A program made the position numbers and the translations under genes. This document shows, piece after piece, positions 1-9,524 of a stretch of DNA of 25,585 bases. The stretch is from assembly GCA_009103225.1 (NCBI GenBank), contig RHPI01003330.1:8472-34056 (forward strand), in the 5' to 3' direction. Position 1 is the first letter of the stretch, and every line of letters begins with the position of its first letter. This DNA comes from Chlorokybus atmophyticus (Eukaryota; Streptophyta; Chlorokybophyceae; Chlorokybales; Chlorokybaceae). Below the pieces are notes generated by a model. It saw only the letters and a list, made by a program, of their open reading frames with translations. It ran no database searches and was not told the DNA's origin.

Positions 1-482
1 CCCCTTTTGCAGTTGTGTGCCTACAAAGCGCACTTCTTGCAAGAGATGAGCCGCCCGCTGGACGACATGCAAACCATGGGTTATAATCGCAGAACTTTGC
101 TCTCACGCTTGCGTGCTTGTTTATGGATTAAGCCTGGCGTTTATGGATTAAGCCTGGTGGTTCTTACAGGCATTTGTTTCGGCTGATTGCATTGGCGACA
201 CCACAAGCTCAGTAACTGAGAGCATTGGCAGTCGGTCAGGTAAGTACAGGTGAGCATGTAGTGCATTGTATTGTATGCACGCGACAGTGGGGAGCAATTG
301 ATGCCCGCTGTATGATGCATTGGCTGCGAATTGAATTGGCATTTTAACGGCTACGACTATGGCCTGCAGTCGTTTTTTTTTTGTGAGTTGTCCTGGCAGG
401 GGATAAGACGCTGGCCGCCAACAAGTTGTGGCGGGGCTGGTCTAGGCGTCCGTCAAGAACAGCGTCTTACACCATGTCCTAG
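1..482 (+). CDS. 3' end of an unidentified gene cut by the left edge
   Basis: I do not recognise this protein. The best-supported part is two exons: 170-239, after the acceptor ttcttacag, ending in the strong donor CAG/gtaagt; and 400-482, after tcctggcag, ending in a TAG stop. They join in phase 1 and give about 50 C-terminal residues, with AFVSADCIGD near the start and a basic tail ending SRTASYTMS. An upstream open stretch (13 to about 87, containing KAHFLQEMSRPLDDM) follows a ttttgcag acceptor and could be an earlier exon, but I found no donor joining it in phase. A 20-bp direct repeat (121-160) lies between the two parts. The gene would be convergent with the syntaxin gene. The exon calls rest on splice signals and phase only. 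Confidence 0.35.
121..160. repeat. 20-bp tandem direct repeat, two copies
   Basis: The unit beginning ttatggattaagcctgg occurs twice back to back, 121-140 and 141-160, with differences only in the last bases. It lies just upstream of the acceptor of the presumed 170-239 exon, so it is probably intronic. Confidence 0.8.
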
Positions 483-1182
483 TGCCTGCCCATCGCTGCC
501 TCTCAACTAGCCTTTCCCTTGCGCGCCCTCTGGTTGCTGCAGGTAGCTGCGTGGTGCTGCTATTCCTGCCTGCCTGCTGCAGTGGCACTGCTGCATTGTC
601 ACTCAGTACATAGCACATAGCACCAGCCCCATAATGTCGTAGTGTTTTTGTTGCTGCTTGTGTTTTGAGTTAAATGCTTTGCGTTTTTGTGTTTGAATTG
701 TGAGTGCTTGGCCCCTGGGTTTTACCCAATGCATCTGGCCTATAGATAAGCCTAAACATAGCAAAGGCAGCATGTGCTGCTTGCCCTTGAAGCAAGAATA
801 AGCCATGGGCTTTGCATAGTGACAGTACATGGCGTGTACCTGTACTGCATCAATGGTTAATCTAGTCGCAACACATGCGCATGCTGATTACTTGTAGCGA
901 CCAGAACATGTTGCCAAAGCATGCTCGTGTCTATGACATGAACTGTATTAGTACATGGACAAACTGTCTCGCAAGCATAATCCACATACCAATGTGGACT
1001 ACATAGGGGGGGCCACGCAACGGTACTCGTCAGCCAAGCGCATGCAACATGATGTGTTCAAGCACTGAGTGACACAACTGCAGGCATACAGACACTGCAT
1101 CTTGCGAGCCACACTGATATCAGAGACTTCCACAGAGTCATCGGTTGTCATTAGGTGTTTGCTGCACTGCACAGGCTTCCGA
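483..1182. other. Convergent intergenic region, no gene seen
   Basis: About 700 bp between the end of the truncated left gene and the stop codon of the syntaxin gene. It must carry both 3' UTRs. The reading frames here are short, lack splice-linked partners and show no family resemblance. I could not identify a clear TGTAA-type polyadenylation signal for either gene. Confidence 0.6.
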
Positions 1183-3010
1183 CTATCCAATGAGGATCTT
1201 CTTGGCAATCAAAATAACCAGCATCACCAGACACATCACCAACAACAGCATTATGCACAAAAACATCCGACTCTTCTTCTGTGTTTGGTCAGCCTGCAAC
1301 AACAAGTGTTGCTGACGGGCAGTGTTGACTGACAATACATGTGTTGAAGAAGCGTACAGTTTTTCAGACAGGTTCATGAGGTTCAACAAGTTAATAGTGC
1401 TTACCCGCTTGAGCTGTTGCAAGCCTTCCTCAACCTTCTGATGCACTTGTTCTACATTGTAGTCGATTCTGTCCAGAATGGTACCCTGTCGTATAACAAC
1501 ATACACAACAGTATGGTTTGGAACCTCTTCATCTTGCCTACTCCTCACATGCATCGTCTATCCCATGCAACTCACCTGATCAATGACCAGAACAGACAGG
1601 TCTTGCATGACCTGAGCGAGGTCGTTCACAGACTGGACAATCTGCAAAGGACAAAAGAGAAGAGAGCAGTGAGCCATCTTATGCCAGATTGAACCAGACA
1701 CTCATGTTGGTGTAAACCTTGACTGCACCTTATTGATTTCTGATTCGCGCTCGACCGCCAGGCCGTCTGCATGATGCACGACCATGAGTGCTTGCTCCGA
1801 GAAGCCCATGTCGATGACTTGCCCATGCGAATCATCACGTGGTTTCTCCTCCACCTCAAAGGCCGCACCAACACCAGTTGTTGCCTGCAGCAGGCGAGCA
1901 TAAGCAACTGACGATGCCAGCAACAATCCATTGACTTGACGCTGCATGTGCTCATGTTAGCTTGCCTCTTGCTGCCGTTGTAGCTGCTGCAAATACTCTT
2001 TCTGCTGCTTACGAAACTGCATAGACAGTTCTGACAACTCCGTCGCAACCCTCCTCTGCGAACCAAAGCAGCTGTTAAGCATCAGCAACAGCGGAACAAA
2101 ATCCTTGTAAATTTATATTCATCTCTGTGCAGCAAGTCTGTTGCTACTGGCGTGCATTGTATACTGCGCCATGCACGCACCTGAACATTCTTGCGTACAG
2201 CTGCATCAGCACTCTGATCGCGCGCAGAAAGCTTGTGCAGCTGAGCTTCACAACGCTTCAATCGCCTTGTGATGTCCTGTGCACAACGTCAGATGGCACT
2301 TGCAAGTGTAGGACAACAATGCGCAACAATCCTGAAAGAACTTTGTTTTTATGTTATTTACAAGTTCTCGCTGTACATTTGCAACAACAGCCATGCATGT
2401 GAGGTAGTGTTATTTCTGTCTACACATTGATGAAGCTGCTCAAGGAAGTCACAAGCAGAAATCTGTCAGCAAAGACTTACTTGTTGCAGGGCTTCCGCTT
2501 CAGACACTGCTTGTTGATTCGAGGAGTCGTCAAAGGTAGGGCGCAGCGCCTTCTCATGAGCCTTTGCTAGCTCGGCCATTCTTGATCTGATGACGACCAT
2601 CTCTTCCGCTATTGCATCGCTTAAGTCAACCCATGCTGGCGGCAGATGCTCGGTTGCGCTCCTGCAAGTGATTGTGATACAAATGATAATGCGCACCAAA
2701 GCCAACTGTCTGCAAACCACTAGTCCAAGGCAACCAGTACTTCAAAAAACGAACATGCCAATGCAGTGATGCCAAATCAGCCCATGCACAACAACAGCGT
2801 GCAGTGCACCTACTTGGCTGTGCTTGCACCACCATTTGCCCGATTCGAGCCGTCAGGCGCAGCGAGCAGCTTTGTTCTGGACATGTCCGACAGCTCCAGC
2901 GAAGCGTCCCCATGCCCGGAAGACACACCGGGCACACGAAACACTTTCTGCTGCCCTCGCGCAGTATCTCGGTACTTCACATATGTTGAAGTGCGGTTGC
3001 GCGTTGCCAT
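1183..3010 (-). CDS. SYP4: Syntaxin of the SYP4 / syntaxin-16 / Tlg2 family (Qa-SNARE)
   Basis: Qa-SNARE expected at the trans-Golgi network/early endosome, where it pairs with other SNAREs for vesicle fusion. Exons in transcript order: 3010-2814, 2661-2481, 2276-2181, 2055-1966, 1884-1729, 1641-1576, 1485-1405, 1293-1183, about 325 aa, matching the plant family length (about 320). The N-terminus MATRNRTSTYVKYRD is the family hallmark, followed by LPPAWVDLSD and the Habc helices (RRVATELSELSMQFRK). The SNARE helix contains VLVIDQGTILDRIDYNVEQV, with the zero-layer Gln near residue 262. The C-terminus is one transmembrane anchor (about residues 299-320). All introns are GT-AG except 1885-1965, which reads GCAAGC...CTGCAG. 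Without splicing, that stretch would put an in-frame TAA in the protein; with it, the linker length fits the plant proteins. Divergent from the splicing-factor gene. Confidence 0.93.
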
Positions 3011-4120
3011 GGCGAGTACTCTACACACAAAAGCTGAAAGAGGAGCACACAACAGTAAAATGTACTGTACAGGATGAGAATAACAACTGCAGCAATTCAG
3101 CGGAGAAAACGACAAAACACAACATTGCAGGCAGTTGACTCTGATATGCTTCCATACTGAACATGATGGCAGCTATCAATAGTATGAGAATGCAAGCAGA
3201 TAATGCCGCTTTATGTTTCAACTGAAAATGTTGAAAGATGGACACACTGAAGTAGTGTTGAAACTGGTATTTAAACTCGGGTTGAATCCGCCTCAATTCG
3301 TTATGGACGTAAACCGACTGACAATGAGATATCATGAGACGCGCTTGGAACCACATGACTTGCCCAGGTTGACTACTCTGATAACTAATGCTTGCCTTTC
3401 TGAGAATGCCCTCAAAGTATCAAGGCGGCAGCAGCCTCAGCTGCCAAACTCCCTCTCTCTGGCTCACACATCACCTCATTGCCCGCTGGTAGTTGAGCTG
3501 AGCTGGACTTGAAAGCAACGTCAACAACTAAGCACCCTACAAGCTACTTGCAGTACGTCGTTGGTCTTGCCAAGCACAGTCAATGCTTCTGCTTGCTGCT
3601 CGAGCAAGACCACTGCCTCCGCCGAAATGAAACGGTCCACCAGGTGTGCCGTGAGCGGGAAAGCCAATTTGCAAGCAAGAGGAAAAAGTGCAAACCCCAA
3701 CCAGGCTTCTTGCTTAAGCGCAGGAACAACCAAGTCCACGACAACGGCACCGCCGTGCACACCTCCGCCTCCACCTAACGCTGCTTGCTGCCAACAAACT
3801 CATTTTCAGGACAAGAGTGAGAATGTGTTTCGCACTTCTGCCGTTAGTCGTTTGGTTACACGAGTAGTCTAACCGCCAAATTGTCAAATGCGCGCAGGTC
3901 GGTTAGGTGCCGGAGGCGACGAGCCAATGCCTTGGTTAGTCAAACTACCTTTTCGAGCTCTAACCGGGTTCAGGGTACCTTTAGTTTGGCGGTGTGGCAG
4001 CCGTGGCGGTGGCGGCGGCGGCGGTGGTGGCGGTGGTGTCGGCAGCGGTGCCGGCAGTGGTGTCGCATGTATGCTGGGCGTCTGTGAGGGTGTCGCTGTT
4101 GCCGTTATTGGAGCGAAAGC
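3011..4120. promoter_or_regulatory. Shared divergent upstream region of SYP4 and the SURP/G-patch gene
   Basis: 1110 bp between two start codons pointing away from each other, so both promoters and 5' UTRs lie here. The half nearest the SURP/G-patch gene is GC-rich with a GGC/GGT trinucleotide tract (4004-4038), which would be in its 5' leader. I see no TATA box I would defend. A minus-strand open stretch at 3521-3760 looks somewhat protein-like but has no ATG and no joinable exons, so it is not called as a gene. Confidence 0.5.
4004..4038 (+). repeat. GGC/GGT trinucleotide tract
   Basis: Imperfect run of GGC and GGT triplets about 80 bp upstream of the ATG of the SURP/G-patch gene, probably in its 5' UTR. 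An ATG-less frame through it encodes poly-Gly, which is a by-product of the repeat. Confidence 0.85.
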
Positions 4121-6482
4121 ATGCAGTTCACCAATGACGGCAGCTTCATGGAGCAGTTCATGAAGCTGCAGCAACAGCAGGGAGCGGGTGTGGCTGGAGC
4201 TGCGGGCGGCAGCAGCGGTGGAGTAGGAGCTGGTGGAGGTCCTGAAGGTGCTGAAAAGGATGGGGCTGCCCGTGGTGTGGGCAAGGCGCCTGCTGCTGGT
4301 GCTGTGCTAAAGCCTGTTGCCTTCAGCGCCAATAAACTGCCGACTGCGGCGGGCGGAAGCAACAGCAGCAAGCTATCATTCAGTCTCAAGGCCAAGAAGG
4401 CTGTTGCCAACGCACTGAAGCTAGCTGATGATGACGATGATGCTGGCGACACCGAGACCCACGACCAGAAGCGTCAGCGCACAGCCGAAGCAGCCACCAC
4501 GAGCAGTGCACCGACAGTCTCGTCTTCTGGCTTTGTTGATGCAGGTAAGTTGTTGTGTGCCTACATCGTTGCCTTACAGCAACTCGCGCATGGTACGCTT
4601 TGCCAGCTGCCTTCTGCTGGCACTTTGCAATTCATGTGCTGCACGAGTTTGTTTGATGCTAACTGCTCAATCCTACACAAATTGCACTGAACACAGCGTT
4701 TCATGGAATGCGCTGCATTGACGTTGGGTATGCTGCTCGTTGCAGCCTCAATTGACGAGGAGGTAAGGAGGGTGGCCGATAAGCTCGCTGAGTTTGTCGC
4801 CAAGAATGGGCGCCAGTTTGAAGAAATTACAAGGCAGCGCAACCCTGGCAATACGCCATTCAGGTACGACGTGTTCATTGCTTGCGCTGCCATGAGTGAG
4901 TCAAGTGGATGTCATCATCGGCATGCACACGTAATGACACGTGCACCATGATGTGGGGCACAGTTTCCTATTTGATGCAAACTGCAAGGAGTACAAATAC
5001 TATTTATGGAAGCTTGCGCAATCGCAAACAACGAGCAGTGGTGAGTAGACAGCGACCAGAAACTGGCTTCTCTTTGAGCAACCGTGTTTGCCGCTGCTTG
5101 TAGTTGTACTAGCCAATCCACCGACAGGTTGATGCTTTTGCTTCCACTTTAGCCTACCTTCTCCAAGCCACACTGTTTGCGTGCTGGGTTGCATTGCTCA
5201 CGCAACTTGAGCTCTTGCTATCGCAGGCAACAGTCCCAGCACATCAGCCAGCACCACCCCACCGCAATCATCACAGTATACACATAGGCCCGCGGTTGTT
5301 GGCACTGGTACTCTACAAGCCAGTGCATTGCATTTCAGACTTTGTGTGGATGTGTATAACGTGTAGCTCTGCACCCTTACTGTGCATATTGTCTGCAGTA
5401 CCCTTCAGCTTGGACATTGCATGTTTAACATTGTCAATGTGGCAGACGGCGGCACACGAGAAGGGCGGAGGCGACCATCTTTGTTCAGTGTTTCGGCACC
5501 TGAAGCACAAGCAGTCGCTGTTCCAGGTAATCTGGGTTTGACATAAGCTTTGGCGGTGTATTAAGGCGGCTTAGTGCTATTGCCCAATGTGAGGTGGCGG
5601 CTGCACAGCATTGTTGTGACTTGCAATACTAACTCTGGCCATGCACAGGAGCGCCTGATCCCAGGAACTCGCTGGCCATGATGGAGTTCTTCATGAAGCA
5701 GGCTGCACAGCAAGACATGAGGAAACCCGCTGCCCTGGAATACCCCAAACCAGAAGAGGAGGTTGAAGAAGAGCCGGTTCCAGGTACTTGGTAATGTTTC
5801 AAATTTCAACAAACTTCACTGTTTGGTGTTGAAAGGCTGACATGCAGTAGATGCCATCACCTAATATGTCTCTCGTGTGTCTGTCGTATGCTGCAGTAAA
5901 GGGACCAAAGGGTCATCACATGGGCGACTACATTCCCCAGGAAGAGCTGGTCAAGTTTTATGAGAAGGTGCAAGAGGTCAACCAGAACAAAGCATATGAA
6001 GCTTTTGCTTCCGCAAAGCTTGCTGCAGATAACATTGGTCACAAGTTGCTGTCAAAGATGGGTTGGAAAGAAGGTACATATTGGATGTGTCGCGGCAAAT
6101 GCTGCAGCTTATGTCGCACTCATGCCAGTCATTCCTGGTATGTAATGTTCTGCCGGTGCTCTTCAGTCACATCTAACATGTCTGCAGGGCAAGGGCTCGG
6201 CAGCAATGCACAGGGCATTGCAGTTCCTGTTTCCGCCACAGATGTGCGTACAGATACAAGTGGCATTGGAGTAGAAAAGCCTGGCGAATTGAAGGAGGGC
6301 GATGATATCTACGAGCAGTACAAGAAACGCATGATGCTGGGCTATCGCTTCCGGCCAAACCCACTGGTCAGCACCTTGTGTGCGCACTTGCATGTACCAG
6401 CTTTGGCATTAGCATATGTCATGTTCTGTGAGTTGACTTTCTTGTGTGCCTGCAGAATAACCCGCGAAAGCAGTACTACTAG
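4121..6482 (+). CDS. SUGP1: SURP and G-patch domain protein, SUGP1-like splicing factor
   Basis: Nuclear pre-mRNA splicing factor: the SURP module binds spliceosomal partners and the G-patch binds and activates a DEAH helicase. Exons: 4121-4544, 4746-4863, 4964-5040, 5227-5307, 5446-5526, 5649-5783, 5897-6073, 6188-6366, 6456-6482, about 432 aa, close to the plant homologue. Evidence: N-terminal FTNDGSFMEQFMKLQQQQ; SURP module at about 145-200 (VADKLAEFVAKNGRQFEEI, then NPGNTPF and FLFDANCKEYKYYLWKLA); G-patch at about 351-396 (NIGHKLLSKMGWKEGQGLG); C-terminal YEQYKKRMMLGYRFRPNPL followed by NNPRKQYY. All joins are in phase with GT-AG borders. Exons 4 and 5 (residues about 208-260) encode low-complexity linker, so their edges are the least certain. 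Gly/Ala-rich exon 1 ends with a run of Asp. Confidence 0.92.
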
Positions 6483-7300
6483 TGCATGTTGTGTAAGCTG
6501 TGACTGCTCGAGCAGCTTGTGTCTACTGTTTGCAACCTGTGTACTGCTTACAAGCAGTTCCAAGTGTTTGTTTGTTGAGTGTACAGATTATGCGCGTGAT
6601 GTATGTGTGCAGGTTTGCTGTGTTGTTGTACATAGAATGCGCAATGCAAGTGTGTATTGACCCACCAAAGCGGCGTGCATGGGTGGGTTGTTCCATGGCA
6701 ATAAGAGCAAGTCCTGCTTGTGTTAGCCATGTATGCATACAACCACACCATGTGCAGCGCGATGTGATCTGCACCTTGCCTGCTGCGGCAATACATGCTG
6801 CACCCGTAAAAGCAGCACTTGTAAAGTATGGTGAACCCGCCCTCTTTCATGCTCTTCCCGCTTGTGGCTTGCCACAATTCTATGTCAGCACGCAGCATGG
6901 CGCGTTGCATGTGGCACTTTAGCTGCTGATTGTAGGAATTGCCGTAACCAATACATATTGTGACAGCAAGCCATTGGTGCATAGACTACATTGCTGAAAT
7001 ATGTTACATCCGTAATAAGAGTTGTCGGTAAAGCGTTTCACTGGGCAGTGCTAGATTAGCCTCACCACCCCGGCAATGCATAAAGCAGGTGATTTAGTAG
7101 TCGTTGTGTCTGCCTGTTGCGTGTCCATTGCTGTTGTTGAAGCAGGTGTTGTGCGGCATAGGCCTACAACAACTGCAGCGATGCCGCACAACACCAGGCC
7201 TCCAGGCCTTGCACGCTGCTTGTCGCAGCATCAACACTTTACTGTACATTGCCAATTGTGACACTGGGATCAACCGTACGGGGTGTTGTCCGAATCAGTG
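6483..7300. other. Intergenic region downstream of the SURP/G-patch gene
   Basis: No coding region recognised. It must hold the 3' UTR of the SURP/G-patch gene; a TGTAA (the green-algal polyadenylation motif) lies at 6492-6496 but is only 10 bases past the stop, so a later site is likely. It contains an inverted repeat listed separately (7145-7195). Confidence 0.55.
7145..7195. repeat. Perfect 15-bp inverted repeat, 21-nt loop
   Basis: The arm ggtgttgtgcggcat (7145-7159) is the exact reverse complement of 7181-7195. The 21-nt loop contains the 6-bp palindrome aggcct. In either transcript it would fold into a strong short hairpin. I could not tie it to an RNA family. Confidence 0.9.
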
Positions 7301-7301
7301 G

Positions 7302-7772
7302 TACAGTCTACCCCTGTTAAAAGACTTCGCTGTAAGGGAATAACCCCGCTAAGATCATGGATTATCAAAAGACCAATGGTTTTACAGGCAAATATCTTCG
7401 GTTAGTGGAATAGTCTTATACGTAATAAGACTAAAGAGAAGGCTTGAAAATTTAAGTGGGCTCAGTCTTGTAACGGGGGTATACCTTGTTAATGGCATGA
7501 TTGCCTTGTTGATATTAGAATAATTATAAAATAAAATTATCGAGTTCATATATTAAATTGTATGATTTATAGAGGAAATAAGAATCTGACTTTTACCACG
7601 TCAGCAAATGATGACGTGGCTTGAGGTTATCGGTCGATACCCCCATTCACAGAATATATATTCTTTGAACGATAAAAGAATATATAATATTATAAGCGCC
7701 AAGAGAATGATACCGTTAGTGGAATGAAAAGCTGAAAGATTAACGTGATTCTTATAACGGGGGTAGACTGTA
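7302..7772. mobile_element. AT-rich MITE-like element with terminal inverted repeats and TA flanks
   Basis: The ends are inverted copies. The left end reads CAGTCTACCCCTGTTAAAAG (from 7304); the reverse complement of the right end reads CAGTCTACCCCCGTTATAAG (ending at 7770). The two match at all but two of these 20 positions. Each end abuts TA (7302-7303 and 7771-7772), the usual target duplication of Tc1/mariner-type elements; a GTAC duplication (7301-7304, 7770-7773) is equally compatible. The inside is AT-rich, unlike its neighbours, and has no transposase frame, so it would be non-autonomous. It contains an extra internal copy of the right end (7464-7484), a repeated gttagtggaat (7401-7411, 7715-7725), and a hairpin ccacgtca/tgacgtgg (7596-7603/7612-7619). 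The superfamily call is inference. Confidence 0.7.
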
Positions 7773-7833
7773 CAGTATACTAATTCTGCACCCTGCAAGT
7801 TGCAGGCTGCGGATCGTCGGCGCGATCTGTTCT

Positions 7834-7866
7834 GGATCAGTGTCATCAGACTGATGACACTGATCC
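7834..7866. repeat. Perfect 16-bp inverted repeat with one-base loop
   Basis: The arm ggatcagtgtcatcag (7834-7849) is followed by a single A and then its exact reverse complement (7851-7866). It lies 62 bp to the right of the MITE-like element. Because the loop is a single base, the feature is almost a pure palindrome at DNA level. Confidence 0.92.
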
Positions 7867-7898
7867 TAAACAGGTGAGGCACTGCTCTGAGAGAGTGA

Positions 7899-8155
7899 CA
7901 CTGCGACGAGTACAAATGCCACAACGGCTACCAGCAGCTAGTGCTGGCGGCGGCGGTAGCGCGGAGAGGTTTGCCTAAGGAAGAGGTGTGCCTGGGCTGG
8001 ACGCTTGGAGCTGAGCAGGACTTGTACCCTTACCGTGTAAACGTGCTGCTTGAGATAGCTGAAGAGTTGCTCGCCTTTACAACAAGGCCCATCATTCAGG
8101 TAGAGCTCTGGCCTTGGCAAGCGGTCGCTGTCCTCCTTGAGACAGACAACAACAG
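7899..8155 (+). pseudogene. Orphan exon-like fragment, possibly a menorin/FAM151-type remnant
   Basis: Open from the stop at 7896-7898 to an excellent donor (AACAACAG/gtgagt, donor at 8156), with no ATG. The middle reads LPKEEVCLGWTLG, then a hydrophobic helix-like stretch, then RPIIQVELWPWQAVAVLL. The LGWT motif and the spacing to the second block recall the C-terminal half of the menorin/FAM151 (DUF2181) family, but this is recall by eye only. I found no upstream exon: the MITE-like element and the 7834-7866 palindrome lie there. No convincing downstream exon precedes the F-box-like gene. It may be a gene fragment, or an exon of a gene whose other exons I cannot see. Confidence 0.3.
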
Positions 8156-8395
8156 GTGAGTGCAAACGCAGGCTCTTGTTTATTCCCCAGCTCTGACACC
8201 TCAGCTACATTACGAACTTTGCTTTCGCATGTGGTTCCCAAGCAGCTTATGCAGCACACATCATGCATAAGTATGGTTGTTAAATAAGCGGTGTTGAAAC
8301 ATTGTCAGCAACCACAGCTGTGTGTGTGTGACGATATACTAATAGCAGTAGTGACGGTCAGTAAGTCGTGGGAGTATTATTTCTCCACAATAGCC

Positions 8396-9127
8396 ATGTG
8401 TTGCAGCATGCAGCAGACAGAAGACTATGCAATAGCGCAACAAGATGTTTTACGCGATGGTAATCTGCTGCACTTGGTCATCGAAGCGCTGCACTCAACA
8501 AAGCACCACGCACGTGTCCGCTGCGTAAACCGCTTCTGGAGGGCCACAGTCCATGAAGCCGAAGATAAGTTGTATCGGAACTTGTGGCCAACATCAGGAT
8601 GGAATTTGCTCAAAGCTCAAGTGCAATCGTGTCATGATCGCATGCGAGTCATGCAGGCAACGCCCAATGCAAAACAAGTGTCTTTTATGGCCTTCTGCAT
8701 GGCGCGGCTCGGTGATGTAAACTTCTCTCGCCCAACTGGTGTGCTATGGGCCAGTATGAAGAAGGCCTCTACTTCATGGATGCCAGATGCCATATATCCC
8801 CGCCCATGCTGGTAGAGATGTCCACCAGCGTTGTTGCGGATGTTTTTCTTGTCAGAGCAGGATAGAGAGTTGGTGCATTTGCACACGCAGTGCTGCAGTT
8901 GTGTCATGGACAAAGGTGGGCTTCGTGTCAAGATGAGCTTCAATGGTTTGGATGGCAGCAATGAGTGTCAAGCAGGAGAGTGCTGCTTCAGGAACTCCAC
9001 CTACGAGCAAAAGCCAGAGGAGCGTGGTCCTGGCTGTACGGGAGGCAGTTACTACGGCTTCTATAATTTGAAGCTGGAGGACAGCCGCCACCTGGCGGTT
9101 CTGGCTAAGCGGGGGTTCACTGAATAG
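8396..9127 (+). CDS. F-box-like protein, reading frame interrupted
   Basis: An F-box-like segment follows the ATG (8396; alternative 8408): NLLHLVIEALHSTKHHARVR then CVNRFWRATV, with YRNLW after it, the pattern of F-box adaptors of SCF ubiquitin ligases. The C-terminal part is Cys-rich (TQCCSCVMDKGG, CQAGECCFRN) and ends KRGFTE before TAG 9125-9127; I do not recognise that domain. One frame runs through the whole gene but meets TAG at 8813-8815. Two explanations fit. (a) One base is missing in the GGG at 8748-8750 and one is extra in the T run 8842-8846; between them another frame reads YEEGLYFMDARCHISPPM, strongly protein-like. (b) An intron at 8739-8855 (donor gtgtgc, good pyrimidine-rich acceptor). 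I favour (a). Length about 243 aa in (a). No upstream partner is evident. Confidence 0.55.
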
Positions 9128-9524
9128 CAGTTTACAGAGCTAGATTTAGACCATTGACTGCAGCTCCTGTCAGTACACTTCCTGCAACCTTGACTAAAGC
9201 ATCATGTGTTGTCACCGGCATTCCTGCAGTGCTTGGTGTCGCGACATGCCGGTAACCACACCATACTCATGTAAGCCTGTGGCTGTCACCAATCCCACCA
9301 TACAAACTAGTAGACAACTAAGCGGAGGCAAACACTACCAGCTCACAACAGTAAAGCCACCATACAGGACTCAGGTGTATCATGCTGGTATGCCAGGCTT
9401 TTGACACCATCTCAATGCGCACAAAGCCGACTGTGGCAGGAAATGAGATGTCTGCAAGAACTGCTTGGTATCATCGTCACGATGGTAATGTTGGATACCT
9501 ACCAATGGTGCTTGGTAGGTGCCA
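9128..9524. other. Convergent intergenic region, 3' UTRs only
   Basis: 397 bp between the stop of the F-box-like gene and the stop of the PUS7 gene on the other strand. It contains a TGTAA candidate for each strand (9270-9274 on +; 9132-9136 read as TTACA on +, i.e. TGTAA on -). A 9-bp hairpin (acctaccaa/ttggtaggt, 9497-9505/9512-9520) sits directly after the PUS7 stop. No coding potential recognised. Confidence 0.5.
9270..9274 (+). terminator. TGTAA polyadenylation motif candidate for the F-box-like gene
   Basis: TGTAA is the standard green-algal near-upstream element. This one lies 143 bases past the stop at 9127, a reasonable 3' UTR length. It is short enough to occur by chance. Confidence 0.3.

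Noticed and set aside
1954-1962. In-frame TAA in SYP4 as a sign that TAA/TAG encode Gln, as in some ulvophyte algae
   Set aside because: TAG or TAA ends SYP4, the SURP/G-patch gene, PUS7, ASL and SUV3 at the expected C-termini, and a phase-keeping GC-AG intron removes the TAA. The standard code fits.
3021-3356. 111-aa hydrophobic minus-strand frame upstream of SYP4
   Set aside because: It lies just upstream of the well-supported SYP4 ATG at 3010, with no family match or splice links; it is most likely 5' UTR or promoter.
8717-8754. 38-nt intron (GAT/gtaaac ... gccag) to explain the frame change in the F-box-like gene
   Set aside because: It would fix only the first frame shift; the second near 8845 would remain unexplained, and the intron would be unusually short.
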